Positions 1 to 8,695 of a stretch of DNA of 32,953 bases are shown piece by piece. Under the pieces are notes generated by a model that was not told where the DNA came from, did no database searches, and saw only the letters and a list, made by a program, of their open reading frames with translations. How positions within the stretch are numbered: the stretch's first letter is position 1; the number at the start of each line of letters is the position of its first letter. The stretch comes from Legionellaceae bacterium (GTDB taxonomy: Bacteria; Pseudomonadota; Gammaproteobacteria; Legionellales; Legionellaceae): positions 1-32,953 of the forward strand of contig JAALKW010000008.1 in NCBI GenBank assembly GCA_011087865.1, given 5' to 3'. The position numbers and the translations under genes were made by a program.

Positions 1-71
1 AAGCATGATCCTCGCAAACCAATAATGCAAGCATTTTCAAAGATCACGGGTATATTTGATTGAACAAGTGA

Positions 72-100
72 TTGTAATATAACAAAAGTTTTGCTAGTAT
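72..100 (+). promoter_or_regulatory. Candidate sigma70 promoter upstream of the response regulator
   Basis: TTGTAA (72-77) and TAGTAT (95-100) are separated by 17 nt. The -10 is preceded by TGC, which fits an extended -10. Each hexamer matches the consensus at four of six positions. It lies about 50 nt upstream of the favoured TTG start at 152. This is a visual match only; a second possible pair is TTGATT (56-61) with TATAAC (78-83). Confidence 0.3.
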
Positions 101-139
101 TTCACGCATCTTTCGTGTGTGTCCTATCAGGGAATGACC

Positions 140-145
140 GAGGAG
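140..145 (+). promoter_or_regulatory. Shine-Dalgarno GAGGAG that decides a TTG start
   Basis: GAGGAG ends 6 nt before a TTG codon at 152. Starting there places the phospho-acceptor Asp at residue 54, as in GacA/UvrY. The in-frame GTG at 119 and ATG at 134 would add residues before the conserved beginning of the receiver domain. Confidence 0.6.
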
Positions 146-151
146 CTTAGC

Positions 152-817
152 TTGATTAAAGTACTCATTGTTGATGACCATGAGTTAGTTCGTATGGGTA
201 TACGCTTGTTATTGGACAACGCCGATCATATTGATGTGGTTGCCGAAGCACATGACGGTGATACGGCTTTAAAAGCGGTCAAAGCCCATCATCCGGATGT
301 TATTTTGCTGGATATGAAGATGCCAGGCATGGATGGCTGGGAAGTCACCAGAAGACTCAAACAAATTAAAAATAATATCCGCATTATTGTTTTAACCGCA
401 GTAACAACCGATCCATTGCCAACAAAATTATTGCAATTAGGCGCGATGGGTTATTTAACCAAAGATTCAGCTGCTGAGGAAATGCTCCAAGCAATTCAAA
501 AAGTTTTTGAAGGTGAGCAATATCTCAGTGCACCAATAGCTCAAAAAATGGCGCTAAGCAGTTTAAAACCAAGCAAAGCCTCACCGCTAGATGATTTGTC
601 CGAGCGTGAAATGCAGGTGATGCTGATGATTACTCGTGGCTTAACCGTCAACCAAATCGGAGAAAAGCTTTTTTTAAGCCCTAAAACAGTTGGGACTTAT
701 CGATATCGGATGTTTGAAAAGCTAGGCATTAAAAACGATATTGAACTCATGCACTTTGCAATTAAGCATGGTGTATTTGAGCCTCATGCAGATGAAACCA
801 AAGACACCATCTCCTGA
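152..817 (+). CDS. uvrY: LuxR-family response regulator (UvrY/GacA/LetA type)
   Basis: Response regulator of a two-component system, 221 aa from the TTG start at 152 (E. coli UvrY is 218 aa). The N-terminal receiver domain (about 1-120) begins IKVLIVDDHELVRMG, with the acidic pair at Asp8-Asp9, phospho-acceptor Asp54 in VILLDMKMPG and a conserved Lys in LTKDSA. The C-terminal LuxR/FixJ-type helix-turn-helix (about 150-215) contains LSEREMQVM and LSPKTVGTYRYRM. In gammaproteobacteria this protein is the partner of the GacS/BarA/LetS sensor and drives CsrA-antagonist small RNAs; in Legionella LetA governs the switch to the transmissive phase. The position immediately before uvrC, with overlap, is the classic uvrY-uvrC arrangement and supports the assignment. 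No sensor kinase lies in the window. Family assignment is firm; the specific regulon is inferred. Confidence 0.93.
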   Translation: MIKVLIVDDHELVRMGIRLLLDNADHIDVVAEAHDGDTALKAVKAHHPDVILLDMKMPGMDGWEVTRRLKQIKNNIRIIVLTAVTTDPLPTKLLQLGAMGYLTKDSAAEEMLQAIQKVFEGEQYLSAPIAQKMALSSLKPSKASPLDDLSEREMQVMLMITRGLTVNQIGEKLFLSPKTVGTYRYRMFEKLGIKNDIELMHFAIKHGVFEPHADETKDTIS

Positions 818-2660
818 ACTCGCTGAAACACTTGCACATTTACCGGCGGCACCGGGTGTGTATCGTATGTGCGATGCAAAGCAACGTGTTATTTACGTGG
901 GTAAAGCAACGGATTTAAAAAAGCGCGTGCAAAGCTATTTTAATCAGTCTGATAAAGGCAGTAAAACACGTGCTTTAGTGCAGCAAATCGAAAGCATTCT
1001 GATTAGTGTCACGCGTAGCGAAACAGAAGCTTTATTGCTTGAAAGTCAGCTGATTAAAACATTGCGGCCTAAATATAATATACTCATGCGAGATGATAAG
1101 TCATACCCGTATTTATATTTAGATTTAAAACATGTTTATCCTCGTTTAAGTCTGATGCGAACGAAAAAAAATCCGCAAACCAAAGGTTATTTTGGTCCTT
1201 ATCCGAGTGTACTTGCTGTCCGAGAAACCTTGAATACGATTCAGAAAGTCTTCCAATTAAGAAATTGCCAAGATACTGATTTTTCAAGCCGTTCACGTCC
1301 TTGTTTACAGTATCAAATTGGACGGTGTCGTGCACCTTGTGTTGGATTGATTTCAAAAGAAGCTTATCAAGCCTCTGTCAAAGATGCAGTGAAGTTTTTA
1401 GAAGGTAAATCACAAGTGCTTTTAAATGCGTTATTAGCGCGTATGGATGAAGCTGTTTCTAATATGGCGTTTGAAGAAGCGGCGATGCTAAGAGACCAAA
1501 TTAAGCACCTAAGGCTTATTCAAGAGCAACAAGGCGTCACAGGTGGCACGGGAGATGCTGATGTAATTGTGAGTGAGGTTCAAAGTGACTTTGCTTGCGT
1601 GCAATGGGTTGCGATACGCGGTGGCGAAATTATAGATAACCAAACGTTTTTCCCGGTCATACCTCGCGCGGGTCTTGAAGAGAATACACTAGAACAAGCT
1701 GTATTTGAAGCTTTTATCTCACATCGGTATTTAGATACGCCATCACGCATTCCGGCTTCTATTTTAATCAATCAAACGATTGATCATCAAAGTCTTTTGG
1801 AGGCAGCATTACGTGAACGTCGTGGTCGTGTGTGTCGCATAGAAAAGCCGACGCGTGGTGGGCGTATGCGTTGGGTCGACTTTGCACTTGATAATTTAAA
1901 ACGTGCTGTTTCATTGCATATCAGCTCTAAAGCACTGCTTAAAACGCGTTATCAAGCATTAGAAACAGCGCTAAAAATAAAATCAAAAATCATACAGATG
2001 GTGTGTTTTGATATTAGTCACACACAAGGTCAAGATGCGATTGCATCAGTAGTGGTTTTTGATAATAACGGACCTTTAAAATCAGCTTACCGACGTTTAA
2101 ATATTCGAGATATTACACCAGGAGATGATTATGCGGCCATGTCACAAGCGGTGAGCCGTTATTTTAAAGGGCTACTGCGTGATAAAAAACCTTGGCCTGA
2201 ATTAATTATTATTGATGGCGGTAAAGGGCAAGTGAGCGTCTCTAAAAAAGCATTGGCAGCACTGGATGCGCCTGATAAATTTCATGACTTTATGCTTTTG
2301 GGCGTTGCCAAAGGCGTCACACGGAAAGCAGGGCTTGAGCGCTTGGTGTTAGGGGATAGTATGCAGGAGATGAGTCTTGCAGAAGACTCACCAGCACTGC
2401 ATTTATTGCAACACATTCGAGATGAAGCCCATCGTTTTGCCATTACCAATCATCGTAAAAAACGCCAAAAACGTGCACTCAGTTCAGCTTTAGATAATAT
2501 TCCAGGGGTGGGTGAAAAACGCCGTCAAGCATTGCTGAAGCAGTTTGGCGGCATGCGTGAGTTGATGAAAGCGCCTCGTGAAGAGCTTGTGAAAGTCACG
2601 GGGATTAATCAAGCTTTAGCGGATACTATTTATTCATATTTTCATGATGGTCATGACTAG
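792..2660 (+). CDS. uvrC: Excinuclease ABC subunit C (UvrC)
   Basis: Nucleotide-excision repair endonuclease that makes the 3' and 5' incisions around a lesion within the UvrBC-DNA complex. It is 622 aa from ATG 792 (E. coli 610). Domains in order are an N-terminal GIY-YIG nuclease (PGVYRM, VIYVGKATDLKKRVQSYF), a Cys-containing segment (RPCLQYQIGRCRAPC), a UVR motif that contacts UvrB (FEEAAMLRDQI), an RNase H-like nuclease domain (CFDISHTQG, IIIDGGKGQ, LLGVAKG) and C-terminal tandem helix-hairpin-helix motifs (IPGVGEKRRQALL, VTGINQALADTI). The start overlaps uvrY by 26 nt. ATG 786 is the alternative, and a weak GAG at 779-781 fits 792 somewhat better. The reading frame is also open further upstream into uvrY, but nothing there resembles UvrC. 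The gene is intact with all expected motifs. Confidence 0.96.
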   Translation: MKPKTPSPELAETLAHLPAAPGVYRMCDAKQRVIYVGKATDLKKRVQSYFNQSDKGSKTRALVQQIESILISVTRSETEALLLESQLIKTLRPKYNILMRDDKSYPYLYLDLKHVYPRLSLMRTKKNPQTKGYFGPYPSVLAVRETLNTIQKVFQLRNCQDTDFSSRSRPCLQYQIGRCRAPCVGLISKEAYQASVKDAVKFLEGKSQVLLNALLARMDEAVSNMAFEEAAMLRDQIKHLRLIQEQQGVTGGTGDADVIVSEVQSDFACVQWVAIRGGEIIDNQTFFPVIPRAGLEENTLEQAVFEAFISHRYLDTPSRIPASILINQTIDHQSLLEAALRERRGRVCRIEKPTRGGRMRWVDFALDNLKRAVSLHISSKALLKTRYQALETALKIKSKIIQMVCFDISHTQGQDAIASVVVFDNNGPLKSAYRRLNIRDITPGDDYAAMSQAVSRYFKGLLRDKKPWPELIIIDGGKGQVSVSKKALAALDAPDKFHDFMLLGVAKGVTRKAGLERLVLGDSMQEMSLAEDSPALHLLQHIRDEAHRFAITNHRKKRQKRALSSALDNIPGVGEKRRQALLKQFGGMRELMKAPREELVKVTGINQALADTIYSYFHDGHD

Positions 2661-2854
2661 TCTTATCACTTACTGACCTTGAATGCCTTAGAGCGGCTGC
2701 ATTTGTAATATAACGCAACAAAAAGATATACAGAAAATGTCTATTTTTCTATGACACCCCGTGCATTTTAAAAGCTAAACTTTTAATCATCTTGGCCGAC
2801 AGCTTATCTAGGTAGACGCAATTTATGAGCGTCAGACAGATGGTTGGAGGACAT

Positions 2855-3598
2855 ATGAATAAGTTACAACGTTTATTGTTGGTTCTAGTGAGCACTTCTT
2901 TTACTGCTGTGTCAGCATCATGGGCTGCAAATCCGCTGTACTATGGGCCTAATCTATGTAAACACCCGCAATTTGATTGTATTAAAGTTAAAAGTGGACA
3001 GTCGTGGAAGCGTTTGTTTCCTGACAACCAAGATAGGGACTTAGTACAGCGCCTTAACCGAACTTATAACTCCCTTTGGGCTGGGAAAGTGATTGTCGTG
3101 CCTAAAAACCTAAAAGAACTAACGATTTTAGACATAGCCCCTTTTCCTAAAAAAATGGAGCCTCATGAGAAACAAATTATTGTTGATCAAGATAAGTTGG
3201 CTTGGGGGGCTTATGATGCCAATGGGAAGCTTTTAAATTGGGGTCCAATTGCCTCAGGAAGTGATAAATGCTCAGATAATAGTAGCAAATCGTGCCGAAC
3301 GATGTCGGGTATTTTTAGAATGTTTAGTAAGGAAAATTCACGCTGTAAATCAGATGTGTATCCTGTGGGTCGCGGGGGTGCGCCCATGCCTTATTGCATG
3401 TATTTTCATAAAGGATTTGCAATGCATGGTTCAAATGATATTCCAGGGCGTCGCGCCAGTCATGGTTGTGTCCGTATGTTTACGCGTGATGCCAAATGGC
3501 TCAATGAAGAATTTGTTGAGATATCGACGGATGAGAACAATCAAAAAGGAACACCAGTGATTGTTCGTCCGGCTCAATCTGCTGGGAGCGTTTCATAA
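2855..3598 (+). CDS. enhA: Secreted L,D-transpeptidase (YkuD family), EnhA-like
   Basis: 247 aa. ATG 2855 is preferred over the in-frame ATG 2825 because GGAGG (2846-2850) ends 4 nt before it and the protein then starts directly with a signal peptide (MNKLQRLLLVLV, likely cleaved near SWAA). After the signal comes a LysM-like stretch (IKVKSGQSW to KVIVVP), then a YkuD/ErfK catalytic domain with the signature AMHGS and SHGCVR. The catalytic Cys is residue 205, with His191 and Arg207. The family cross-links peptidoglycan stems (3-3 links) or attaches proteins to peptidoglycan in the periplasm. It is followed with TAATG overlap by an EnhB-like gene and then a Sel1-repeat EnhC-like gene, the order of the Legionella enhanced-entry locus. 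That order is the main basis for the EnhA label. No clear promoter was seen in the 190 bp upstream. Confidence 0.85.
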   Translation: MNKLQRLLLVLVSTSFTAVSASWAANPLYYGPNLCKHPQFDCIKVKSGQSWKRLFPDNQDRDLVQRLNRTYNSLWAGKVIVVPKNLKELTILDIAPFPKKMEPHEKQIIVDQDKLAWGAYDANGKLLNWGPIASGSDKCSDNSSKSCRTMSGIFRMFSKENSRCKSDVYPVGRGGAPMPYCMYFHKGFAMHGSNDIPGRRASHGCVRMFTRDAKWLNEEFVEISTDENNQKGTPVIVRPAQSAGSVS

Positions 3599-4125
3599 TG
3601 AAAATATTTAATTATCGTAAGTCTTTACAAATTTTAGGTGCTTCTATCTTGCTTTTAAGCGCGCCAGTCTTAGGTTTTGCTGCAAAACGAGATGCTGAAA
3701 TAAGAAGTCCTTTAGGGTGCAAAGATGTAGGTTATGGGTTTGATCTAAATGTCCTACAAATTTTACCTGCAAGTGTTGGTGACTCTCAGTCGCTATATTT
3801 TATTTATAATAAGAATAAAAAAGCGATTAATTTATATCAAATGCGGCAATCAGAGAGCAGTCAAAGTGTGTATCTTAACCATACGGTTCCCCCTGGGCGT
3901 TGGGCGGTGCTCTCAAGTAGCGAGAGAATGAATTATATCTGTACGATTCATAATGGAAAGTCGTCGCATGGCGAAATTATTAACTGTCAAAATGGATTGA
4001 AAGTGTGTGAATACGCACGTGTTAAATATGGAATGAATAATCGTGGAAATTACTGGCTTGCCAATGGTAACACCCGAGGGGGTGCTGTCAGGCAAGTGAT
4101 TTATTACGGGATTATCCCAAGATAA
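3598..4125 (+). CDS. enhB: EnhB-like secreted protein of unknown function
   Basis: 175 aa, starting at an ATG that shares one base with the stop codon of the L,D-transpeptidase gene (TAATG), so the two are translationally coupled. It has an N-terminal signal peptide (hydrophobic ILGASILLLSAPVLGFAA, cleavage probably after the last Ala), then a small, probably beta-rich domain with four cysteines (near GCKDV, YICTI, INCQN, KVCEY) that could form disulfides in the periplasm. No enzymatic motif is visible. The size, signal peptide and position between an L,D-transpeptidase and a Sel1-repeat protein fit EnhB of the Legionella enhABC locus. The label rests on synteny rather than on a recognised motif. 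Confidence 0.65.
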   Translation: MKIFNYRKSLQILGASILLLSAPVLGFAAKRDAEIRSPLGCKDVGYGFDLNVLQILPASVGDSQSLYFIYNKNKKAINLYQMRQSESSQSVYLNHTVPPGRWAVLSSSERMNYICTIHNGKSSHGEIINCQNGLKVCEYARVKYGMNNRGNYWLANGNTRGGAVRQVIYYGIIPR

Positions 4126-4163
4126 TAAAAATATAAAGCAAATAAGAAAAACAGGAGAATTTC

Positions 4164-6848
4164 ATGAAATCTATCGCGCCATGGTTTTGTCTTGCAGTGT
4201 TAGCCAATGCATCTGCAGCACATGCAGGTAATGTACTAGAAGCGTATCGATCTGGTCATTATACCGAGGCAGCCAAGCAATTTTTAGATGGGTCAAAGCC
4301 AGATAAAGTGGGATATGATTATTTAGGGCAGATGTATTTATATGGGTACGGTATGCTTAAAAATAATCAACGTGCCATTCAAAATTTAAAAGCATCGGCA
4401 GATAGAGGGTATTTACCGGCACAAAAACAAATGGCACGTTATGAGTTGATTCATGAGAAAAATCCGACTGAAGCTTTAAAGTGGTTTAAAAAAGCAGCTG
4501 AAAAAGGTGATTTAAAAGCGCAGCTTTATACTGCTGCAGCCTATCATTTTGGTGTGGGCGTCAAAAGAAATGAAGACAAAGCACGGCGCTATGACATCAT
4601 GGCTTCAAAACAAGGTGATAGTTTAGCGCAAGCCAGTCTTGCAGAGCATTTTTTAGAAAGCAGACATGCTTCTAATAAGCGTTTAGGGATGATTTGGGTT
4701 AAGCGAGCAGTCGAACAAAAAGAGCCAGAAGGTGAGTATTTATTAGCAGAAGTTTATCTGGAAGGAAAGCTAGCCCCTAAAGATTTGGCTGAAGCAAAAA
4801 GACTATATGACTCAGCCCTTGCTGCAGGGTATACACCCGCGATGCAAGGTCTTGCGAAGCTTGCCAAAGCAAATGCAGATGAAGCCTTGGCTAAAACATG
4901 GAACGATAAATATCAAGCTGCAAGCAATCAATTATCAGATAAACCAGAAGCACGAGCGGCGCATTGGTTAAGTCGCGGAAAAACGTTAGATTTTGCAAGT
5001 TGCGGCTATGGTTTGAGTGGTATATATAATGATTGGACGGATAATGCGGCGAGACATCAAAATCAATACAATCAACCGCCACAAATGGCTGGTGTGAGTC
5101 GAAAAGCGCTGTATCAACCCAATTTTAAAATGATTAAGCCAAATAGTATTCCATTAACAGCCTATTACGATGTATTAGTAAAAGCTTTGCCCCAGCAACA
5201 TCAAAAAATAGATTTTCCAAAATATGATTTAGCTGAAAAAAAATACTCAGTATTACTTGAAGAAAAAGCAGCATTAGGCGATCCGACAGCGCAATTTGCT
5301 TTAGGACAGCTTTATCAGCACGGTATCAGTGTTAAAAAAGATCAAGAAAAAGCTGTTGATTATTATATGCAAGCCATTGCGCAGCAAGATTTAAAAGCAG
5401 AATATACGCTGGGGTTATTTTACTTAACCGGGGAAAATCTAACAGAGGAAAATAAAACGCCTGATTATCAGCAAGCGCTCGGTTGGTTTAATGACGCGGC
5501 TTTTAAAGGCAACCCTGAGTCACAGTATGTGCTGGGCTATTTATTTGAGCATGGGCAGAAAGATGCAGAGGGTAAATGGGCGATTGAACCCAATCCAAAA
5601 CGCGCGATGGCCATGTACTCTCTTGCTGCATTTAATCAATTACCAGAAGGTGAGTATCGTTTAGCTGAAATGATGGTACGGGATAAAACCGGTAGCTTAA
5701 GCGTGCAAGAAAAAGAAAAACGCAATGCTTTAATGAAACGCTTGTATCAACATGCAGCGGCCAAAGGCATTAAAGAAGCTGTTTTACCCCTCGCATTTTT
5801 TGATGCAATGGATACATCAAAAGCAAAACAAGCACGTGCACTTCAGGTTGCTAAAAAAGAAGCAAAAGCAGGGAATGACAAAGCAGCGCTTTTATATGGC
5901 ATGTTACTGGATAGAGGCATTGGAGGCGCGCCTGACAGTGGTGAGGCTGTCTATTGGTATCAAAAAGCAAAAGCAAATCCAGTGAGTGCTTTTATTTTAG
6001 GTACTTATCATGCAACAGGGCATGAGGTCAGTGAAGATCAAGAGAAATCAGCTGAATTATTAAAACAAGCACAAGCCGCAGGTTTTTCGTTTGCTGATTT
6101 TAACTTGGCAATTTTGTCTCATGATAAACAAATGCCTTTTTTAGATATTTTAGAAAAAGCGCATCAAAAAGGAAATAGTCGTGCCAGTTTATTACTGGCA
6201 GATAATGCATTAACGCGCGCGGAAGATGATACTGCGATGAAAGAAGCACGTAATATTTATCAAACACTGGCTGAAAGAGGCTCACGTGATGCACAGTTAA
6301 AGCTAGCTTATTTATTAGAGCAGGGTTTAGGGGGTAAGGTGAATTTTGATGAAGCAGCGCGTTGGTATACATTGGCTGCGAATCAAGGACAGCCTATTGC
6401 GCAATACTTATTAGGACGTTTAAATCAAATGGGTCATCTTAGTCAGTACCCAAATGATGAGGTCGCAAAACAATGGTATCAAAAAGCAGGGAAGCAGTAT
6501 GCACCAGCAGCCATTGCATTAGGCTTTGTATATGAAACCGTTGATAATAATTATCAACAAGCACACGCGGCTTATGATATTGCGTCTCAAAAAAATAACG
6601 CCATTGGGCAGTTTGATTTGGGCTTAATTTATGAATACGGTAAAGGTTATCCGGTCAATAAAGATAAAGCAGAAAGCTTATATCTTAAATCGGCAGAGCA
6701 AGGGCATGTACGTGCCATGGTGCAACTGGCGGGTATTTATTTACATGACACGGGCAAATTTAGAAATGAAAAAATAGCAGCAAAATGGTACAAAAAAGCA
6801 GCTAAAAAAGGAAACCGTGATGCGTTATATCAATTAGGAAAAATGTAA
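4164..6848 (+). CDS. enhC: EnhC-like periplasmic Sel1-repeat protein, N-terminal part, cut by an in-frame TAA
   Basis: 894 aa up to an ochre codon at 6846-6848. The start is ATG 4164 with CAGGAG about 6 nt upstream. A signal peptide (MKSIAPWFCLAVLANASAAHA) is followed by many Sel1-type TPR-like repeats of about 36 residues, recognisable by units such as AQFALGQLYQHGISVKKDQE and IGQFDLGLIYEYGKGYPVNK. In Legionella pneumophila EnhC is a large (about 1200 aa) periplasmic Sel1-repeat protein that restrains the lytic transglycosylase Slt and helps intracellular growth. The last residues before the stop, YQLGKM, are the first half of another repeat. The missing half continues in the same frame immediately after the stop, so the stop falls inside a repeat. 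The gene therefore looks recently interrupted, mis-sequenced or subject to readthrough; see the finding. Confidence 0.8.
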   Translation: MKSIAPWFCLAVLANASAAHAGNVLEAYRSGHYTEAAKQFLDGSKPDKVGYDYLGQMYLYGYGMLKNNQRAIQNLKASADRGYLPAQKQMARYELIHEKNPTEALKWFKKAAEKGDLKAQLYTAAAYHFGVGVKRNEDKARRYDIMASKQGDSLAQASLAEHFLESRHASNKRLGMIWVKRAVEQKEPEGEYLLAEVYLEGKLAPKDLAEAKRLYDSALAAGYTPAMQGLAKLAKANADEALAKTWNDKYQAASNQLSDKPEARAAHWLSRGKTLDFASCGYGLSGIYNDWTDNAARHQNQYNQPPQMAGVSRKALYQPNFKMIKPNSIPLTAYYDVLVKALPQQHQKIDFPKYDLAEKKYSVLLEEKAALGDPTAQFALGQLYQHGISVKKDQEKAVDYYMQAIAQQDLKAEYTLGLFYLTGENLTEENKTPDYQQALGWFNDAAFKGNPESQYVLGYLFEHGQKDAEGKWAIEPNPKRAMAMYSLAAFNQLPEGEYRLAEMMVRDKTGSLSVQEKEKRNALMKRLYQHAAAKGIKEAVLPLAFFDAMDTSKAKQARALQVAKKEAKAGNDKAALLYGMLLDRGIGGAPDSGEAVYWYQKAKANPVSAFILGTYHATGHEVSEDQEKSAELLKQAQAAGFSFADFNLAILSHDKQMPFLDILEKAHQKGNSRASLLLADNALTRAEDDTAMKEARNIYQTLAERGSRDAQLKLAYLLEQGLGGKVNFDEAARWYTLAANQGQPIAQYLLGRLNQMGHLSQYPNDEVAKQWYQKAGKQYAPAAIALGFVYETVDNNYQQAHAAYDIASQKNNAIGQFDLGLIYEYGKGYPVNKDKAESLYLKSAEQGHVRAMVQLAGIYLHDTGKFRNEKIAAKWYKKAAKKGNRDALYQLGKM

Positions 6849-7247
6849 GAAAAAGACCAAGGCATGACAAAAAACTTAGAGGATGCCGCACGTCATTATC
6901 AAGCAGCAGCTGATAAAGGTAATGCGAAAGCCATACTTGCACTGGCTAAATTATATGAAGCAGGTCAGGGTATTCCTAAAGATAGTGAAAAAGCAGCAGC
7001 GTTGTATCAAAAACTTTCAGACCGTGGTAATGGTTATGCTCAATATCATTTAGCGATGCTTTATTATCAGGGGGAATTAGGGGATAAAAATGAGGAGAAA
7101 GCTAAGCGTTGGTTGAAAGCTGCCGGTCAGAACGGGTGTGCAAAAGCACAACATACTTTGCAATGGCTCAATGCACAAAGCGGTGACAGCACAAGTTTTA
7201 TTGAGCCTTTGTCAGTGGGTACTGCCAACGCCTGGCTTAAGCTATAG
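6849..7247 (+). pseudogene. enhC: C-terminal part of the EnhC-like gene, in frame after the TAA
   Basis: The frame of the preceding Sel1-repeat gene continues without a shift: after TAA come codons for EKDQGMTKNLEDAARHYQ, which complete the repeat begun by YQLGKM. Two or three more Sel1 units follow (ALAKLYEAGQGIPKD, YHLAMLYYQGELGDK), then a short non-repeat tail ending at 7247. The first ATG in this part is at 6864 (127 aa), but there is no convincing ribosome-binding site before it and it lies mid-repeat, so independent translation is unlikely to give a functional secreted protein because it has no signal peptide. If the stop is an error or is read through, the whole product is about 1027 aa. 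Confidence 0.75.
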
Positions 7248-7644
7248 TTATTTAGGTTATTGTCGTTTAAGCGAGTATAACCTATCGGATGTTTGGTGTT
7301 GCATGTTCCTGTTCCGCTGATTGTGAATGTTTGAGATGGAACAGGTACGCCACCTTGGGCAAGTGTTTTTAGTAGGTAGCTCACATTTCCTCTAACTTGG
7401 ATGTTTTGTCCCTGCAAAATTTAACAGGTCACTACAGTATGGTTTAGCATGCTCAGCGCTAAAGTGTTTGATGTTTTTTTTATTGAAAAGGTCATCATCA
7501 TATCTTTTTTAGAGTAAGTAGCTTAAGCATCATACTTTATTATAAAAGCATACTGGGCATGACTGAGTAAATAAACGTAAATCTATATAAATTTCGAACT
7601 GTTCGTTACGCTCGGGTCTGCAATGACGCTGTTCGGTTGAATGT
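7248..7644. other. 397-bp gap between converging enhC and the 7645 gene
   Basis: No intact gene seen. Just after enhC there is an 8-bp inverted repeat, TAGGTTAT (7253-7260) and ATAACCTA (7277-7284), with a 16-nt loop and no T-tract, so it is a poor terminator. The minus strand at about 7250-7417 holds a possible coding remnant (separate entry). At 7599-7628 the text GTTCGTTACGCTCGGGTCTG then CAATGACG resembles the 'CGTCATTGC...' type of short dispersed repeat found between genes in many host-associated bacteria. Only one copy is visible here, so that is a guess. Confidence 0.5.
7250..7417 (-). pseudogene. Possible remnant of a secreted beta-sandwich-type protein
   Basis: Reading the minus strand from 7417 gives an open stretch including GNVSYLLKTLAQGGVPVPS and TFTISGTGTCNTKHPIGY, whose composition looks protein-like (Gly/Pro/Thr turns, single Cys residues). 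It has only a TTG to start from, no Shine-Dalgarno, an in-frame TAA two codons upstream of that TTG, and its other end runs into enhC on the opposite strand. It may be a decayed fragment or chance; I do not recognise the family with any certainty. Confidence 0.2.
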
Positions 7645-8682
7645 TTATGGTATTGTGAGTCCTGTCTCTACCACAGGATCAGGAGTTGTTTCGGTTTGAT
7701 TCCCAAAAAAAAGAATTGAATGGGCTGTCTCATTTTGATTGTCGGGAGTTGTTGTTCGTGTTGGTGGCGGTGTTTGTGTCCGATGATTAGGTTGCCGATA
7801 GCCTAAGAGTGTATCTATTACTGTTTGGTTGCTTGGGTTTAAAGGCAGTATGCGCCAGCGGGTTCGGTAGGTGTGGGTGCCTTCAGTATGATTGCTTGGG
7901 GCACGAATGGCATCACGTGTTAAAGGATGGGTATGGTTTCCGCTAAGATGCGTATGTAATGCCTGACGAGAAAAAATCTGTGCTGTATTTTCAATTGGTC
8001 GCCATTCGTCATTGGCATGGAGATATTGCTTCTCAAATACAATAATATCTTCTGATTCAGGCACATCCAGTAAAATCGGGCATGAAGCATCTTCTTGTGT
8101 TCGTGTGGCATGCGCCCATGAAGCAGCCATGTGTTCGGATTCAGGCGTGGTTTCTGGTTCGGTGAGTTGCGTTATTTCATTAGGCTGTAGGCCTGGATTG
8201 ATGTTTTGTAAAAAATTTTCACCTGTTTCGTCTAGCGTCATTGTTTCGCTTATGTCATGCGCAAACTGTCTTAATGAAAAAGGATTAAATAAACGTTCTG
8301 TCAGTGCTGAAAATAAACCCGTGAAGCCATCTTTGGCGCCTGCCATGAGACCTGTCCAAGGAGAATATAAAAGGCTCAATACTTCAGTGCCTAAACCAGC
8401 TGAAAAGATAAACACACTCAGCACCATAAAAGTAATACGTAATTTGATGTTATCAAACCAGCTGGTGGTGAATGATGGCTCTGGGGGTAGCATTTCAGCT
8501 AAATGAGGAACACTTTCAGATAGTCCTCTAAAAAAACTATTTACGGCATTGATCATAACCGGTGCAAGTAATATTAACGCACCGGATAAGCAGGCGAGAC
8601 CTACGAGATTAAATATAATAGTTAGCAGTGTGATTAAGGGATAGCTAATGATCCCGAGCAGCCCTGCGAGTATTTTGTTCAT
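7645..8682 (-). CDS. Hypothetical membrane protein with long soluble C-terminal half
   Basis: 345 aa from ATG 8682, which has AGGA 5 nt upstream and sits 13 nt after the stop of the upstream coiled-coil gene. The in-frame upstream start at 8745 would overlap that gene by 50 nt and is rejected. Two closely spaced hydrophobic segments occupy about residues 4-47 (LAGLLGIISYPLITLLTIIF, LACLSGALILLAPVMI) and a third lies at about 88-110 (ITFMVLSVFIFSAGLG). From about residue 170 the protein is soluble, rich in Thr, Asn, His, Pro and Glu, with no recognised domain. Pairing with a coiled-coil protein in a two-gene operon suggests a joint function. In this genomic setting a secreted host-directed role is possible but unproven. 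Confidence 0.7.
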   Translation of the reverse strand: MNKILAGLLGIISYPLITLLTIIFNLVGLACLSGALILLAPVMINAVNSFFRGLSESVPHLAEMLPPEPSFTTSWFDNIKLRITFMVLSVFIFSAGLGTEVLSLLYSPWTGLMAGAKDGFTGLFSALTERLFNPFSLRQFAHDISETMTLDETGENFLQNINPGLQPNEITQLTEPETTPESEHMAASWAHATRTQEDASCPILLDVPESEDIIVFEKQYLHANDEWRPIENTAQIFSRQALHTHLSGNHTHPLTRDAIRAPSNHTEGTHTYRTRWRILPLNPSNQTVIDTLLGYRQPNHRTQTPPPTRTTTPDNQNETAHSILFFGNQTETTPDPVVETGLTIP

Positions 8683-8695
8683 TATGGTCCTGTCG

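Noticed and set aside
2825..2854. Upstream start for the L,D-transpeptidase gene
   Set aside because: The ATG at 2825 would put ten polar residues before a normal signal peptide, whereas ATG 2855 has GGAGG 4 nt upstream.
6846..6848. Reassigned stop codon (genetic-code change) as explanation of the enhC TAA
   Set aside because: Many genes in the window end normally at TAA (for example korB, era and tldD), so general reassignment is excluded.
7127..7417. 96-codon minus-strand ORF overlapping the end of enhC
   Set aside because: Starts only at a TTG without a ribosome-binding site and half of it is antisense to Sel1 repeats. Only the part outside enhC is kept, as a weak remnant entry.
7599..7628. 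Short sequence resembling a dispersed intergenic repeat
   Set aside because: Only one copy in the window; resemblance to the CGTCATTGC-type repeats cannot be verified without the genome, so it is mentioned only within the gap entry.
8012..8506. 164-codon plus-strand ORF
   Set aside because: Antisense shadow of the membrane-protein gene; no start signals and Ser-rich composition typical of a reverse-frame reading.
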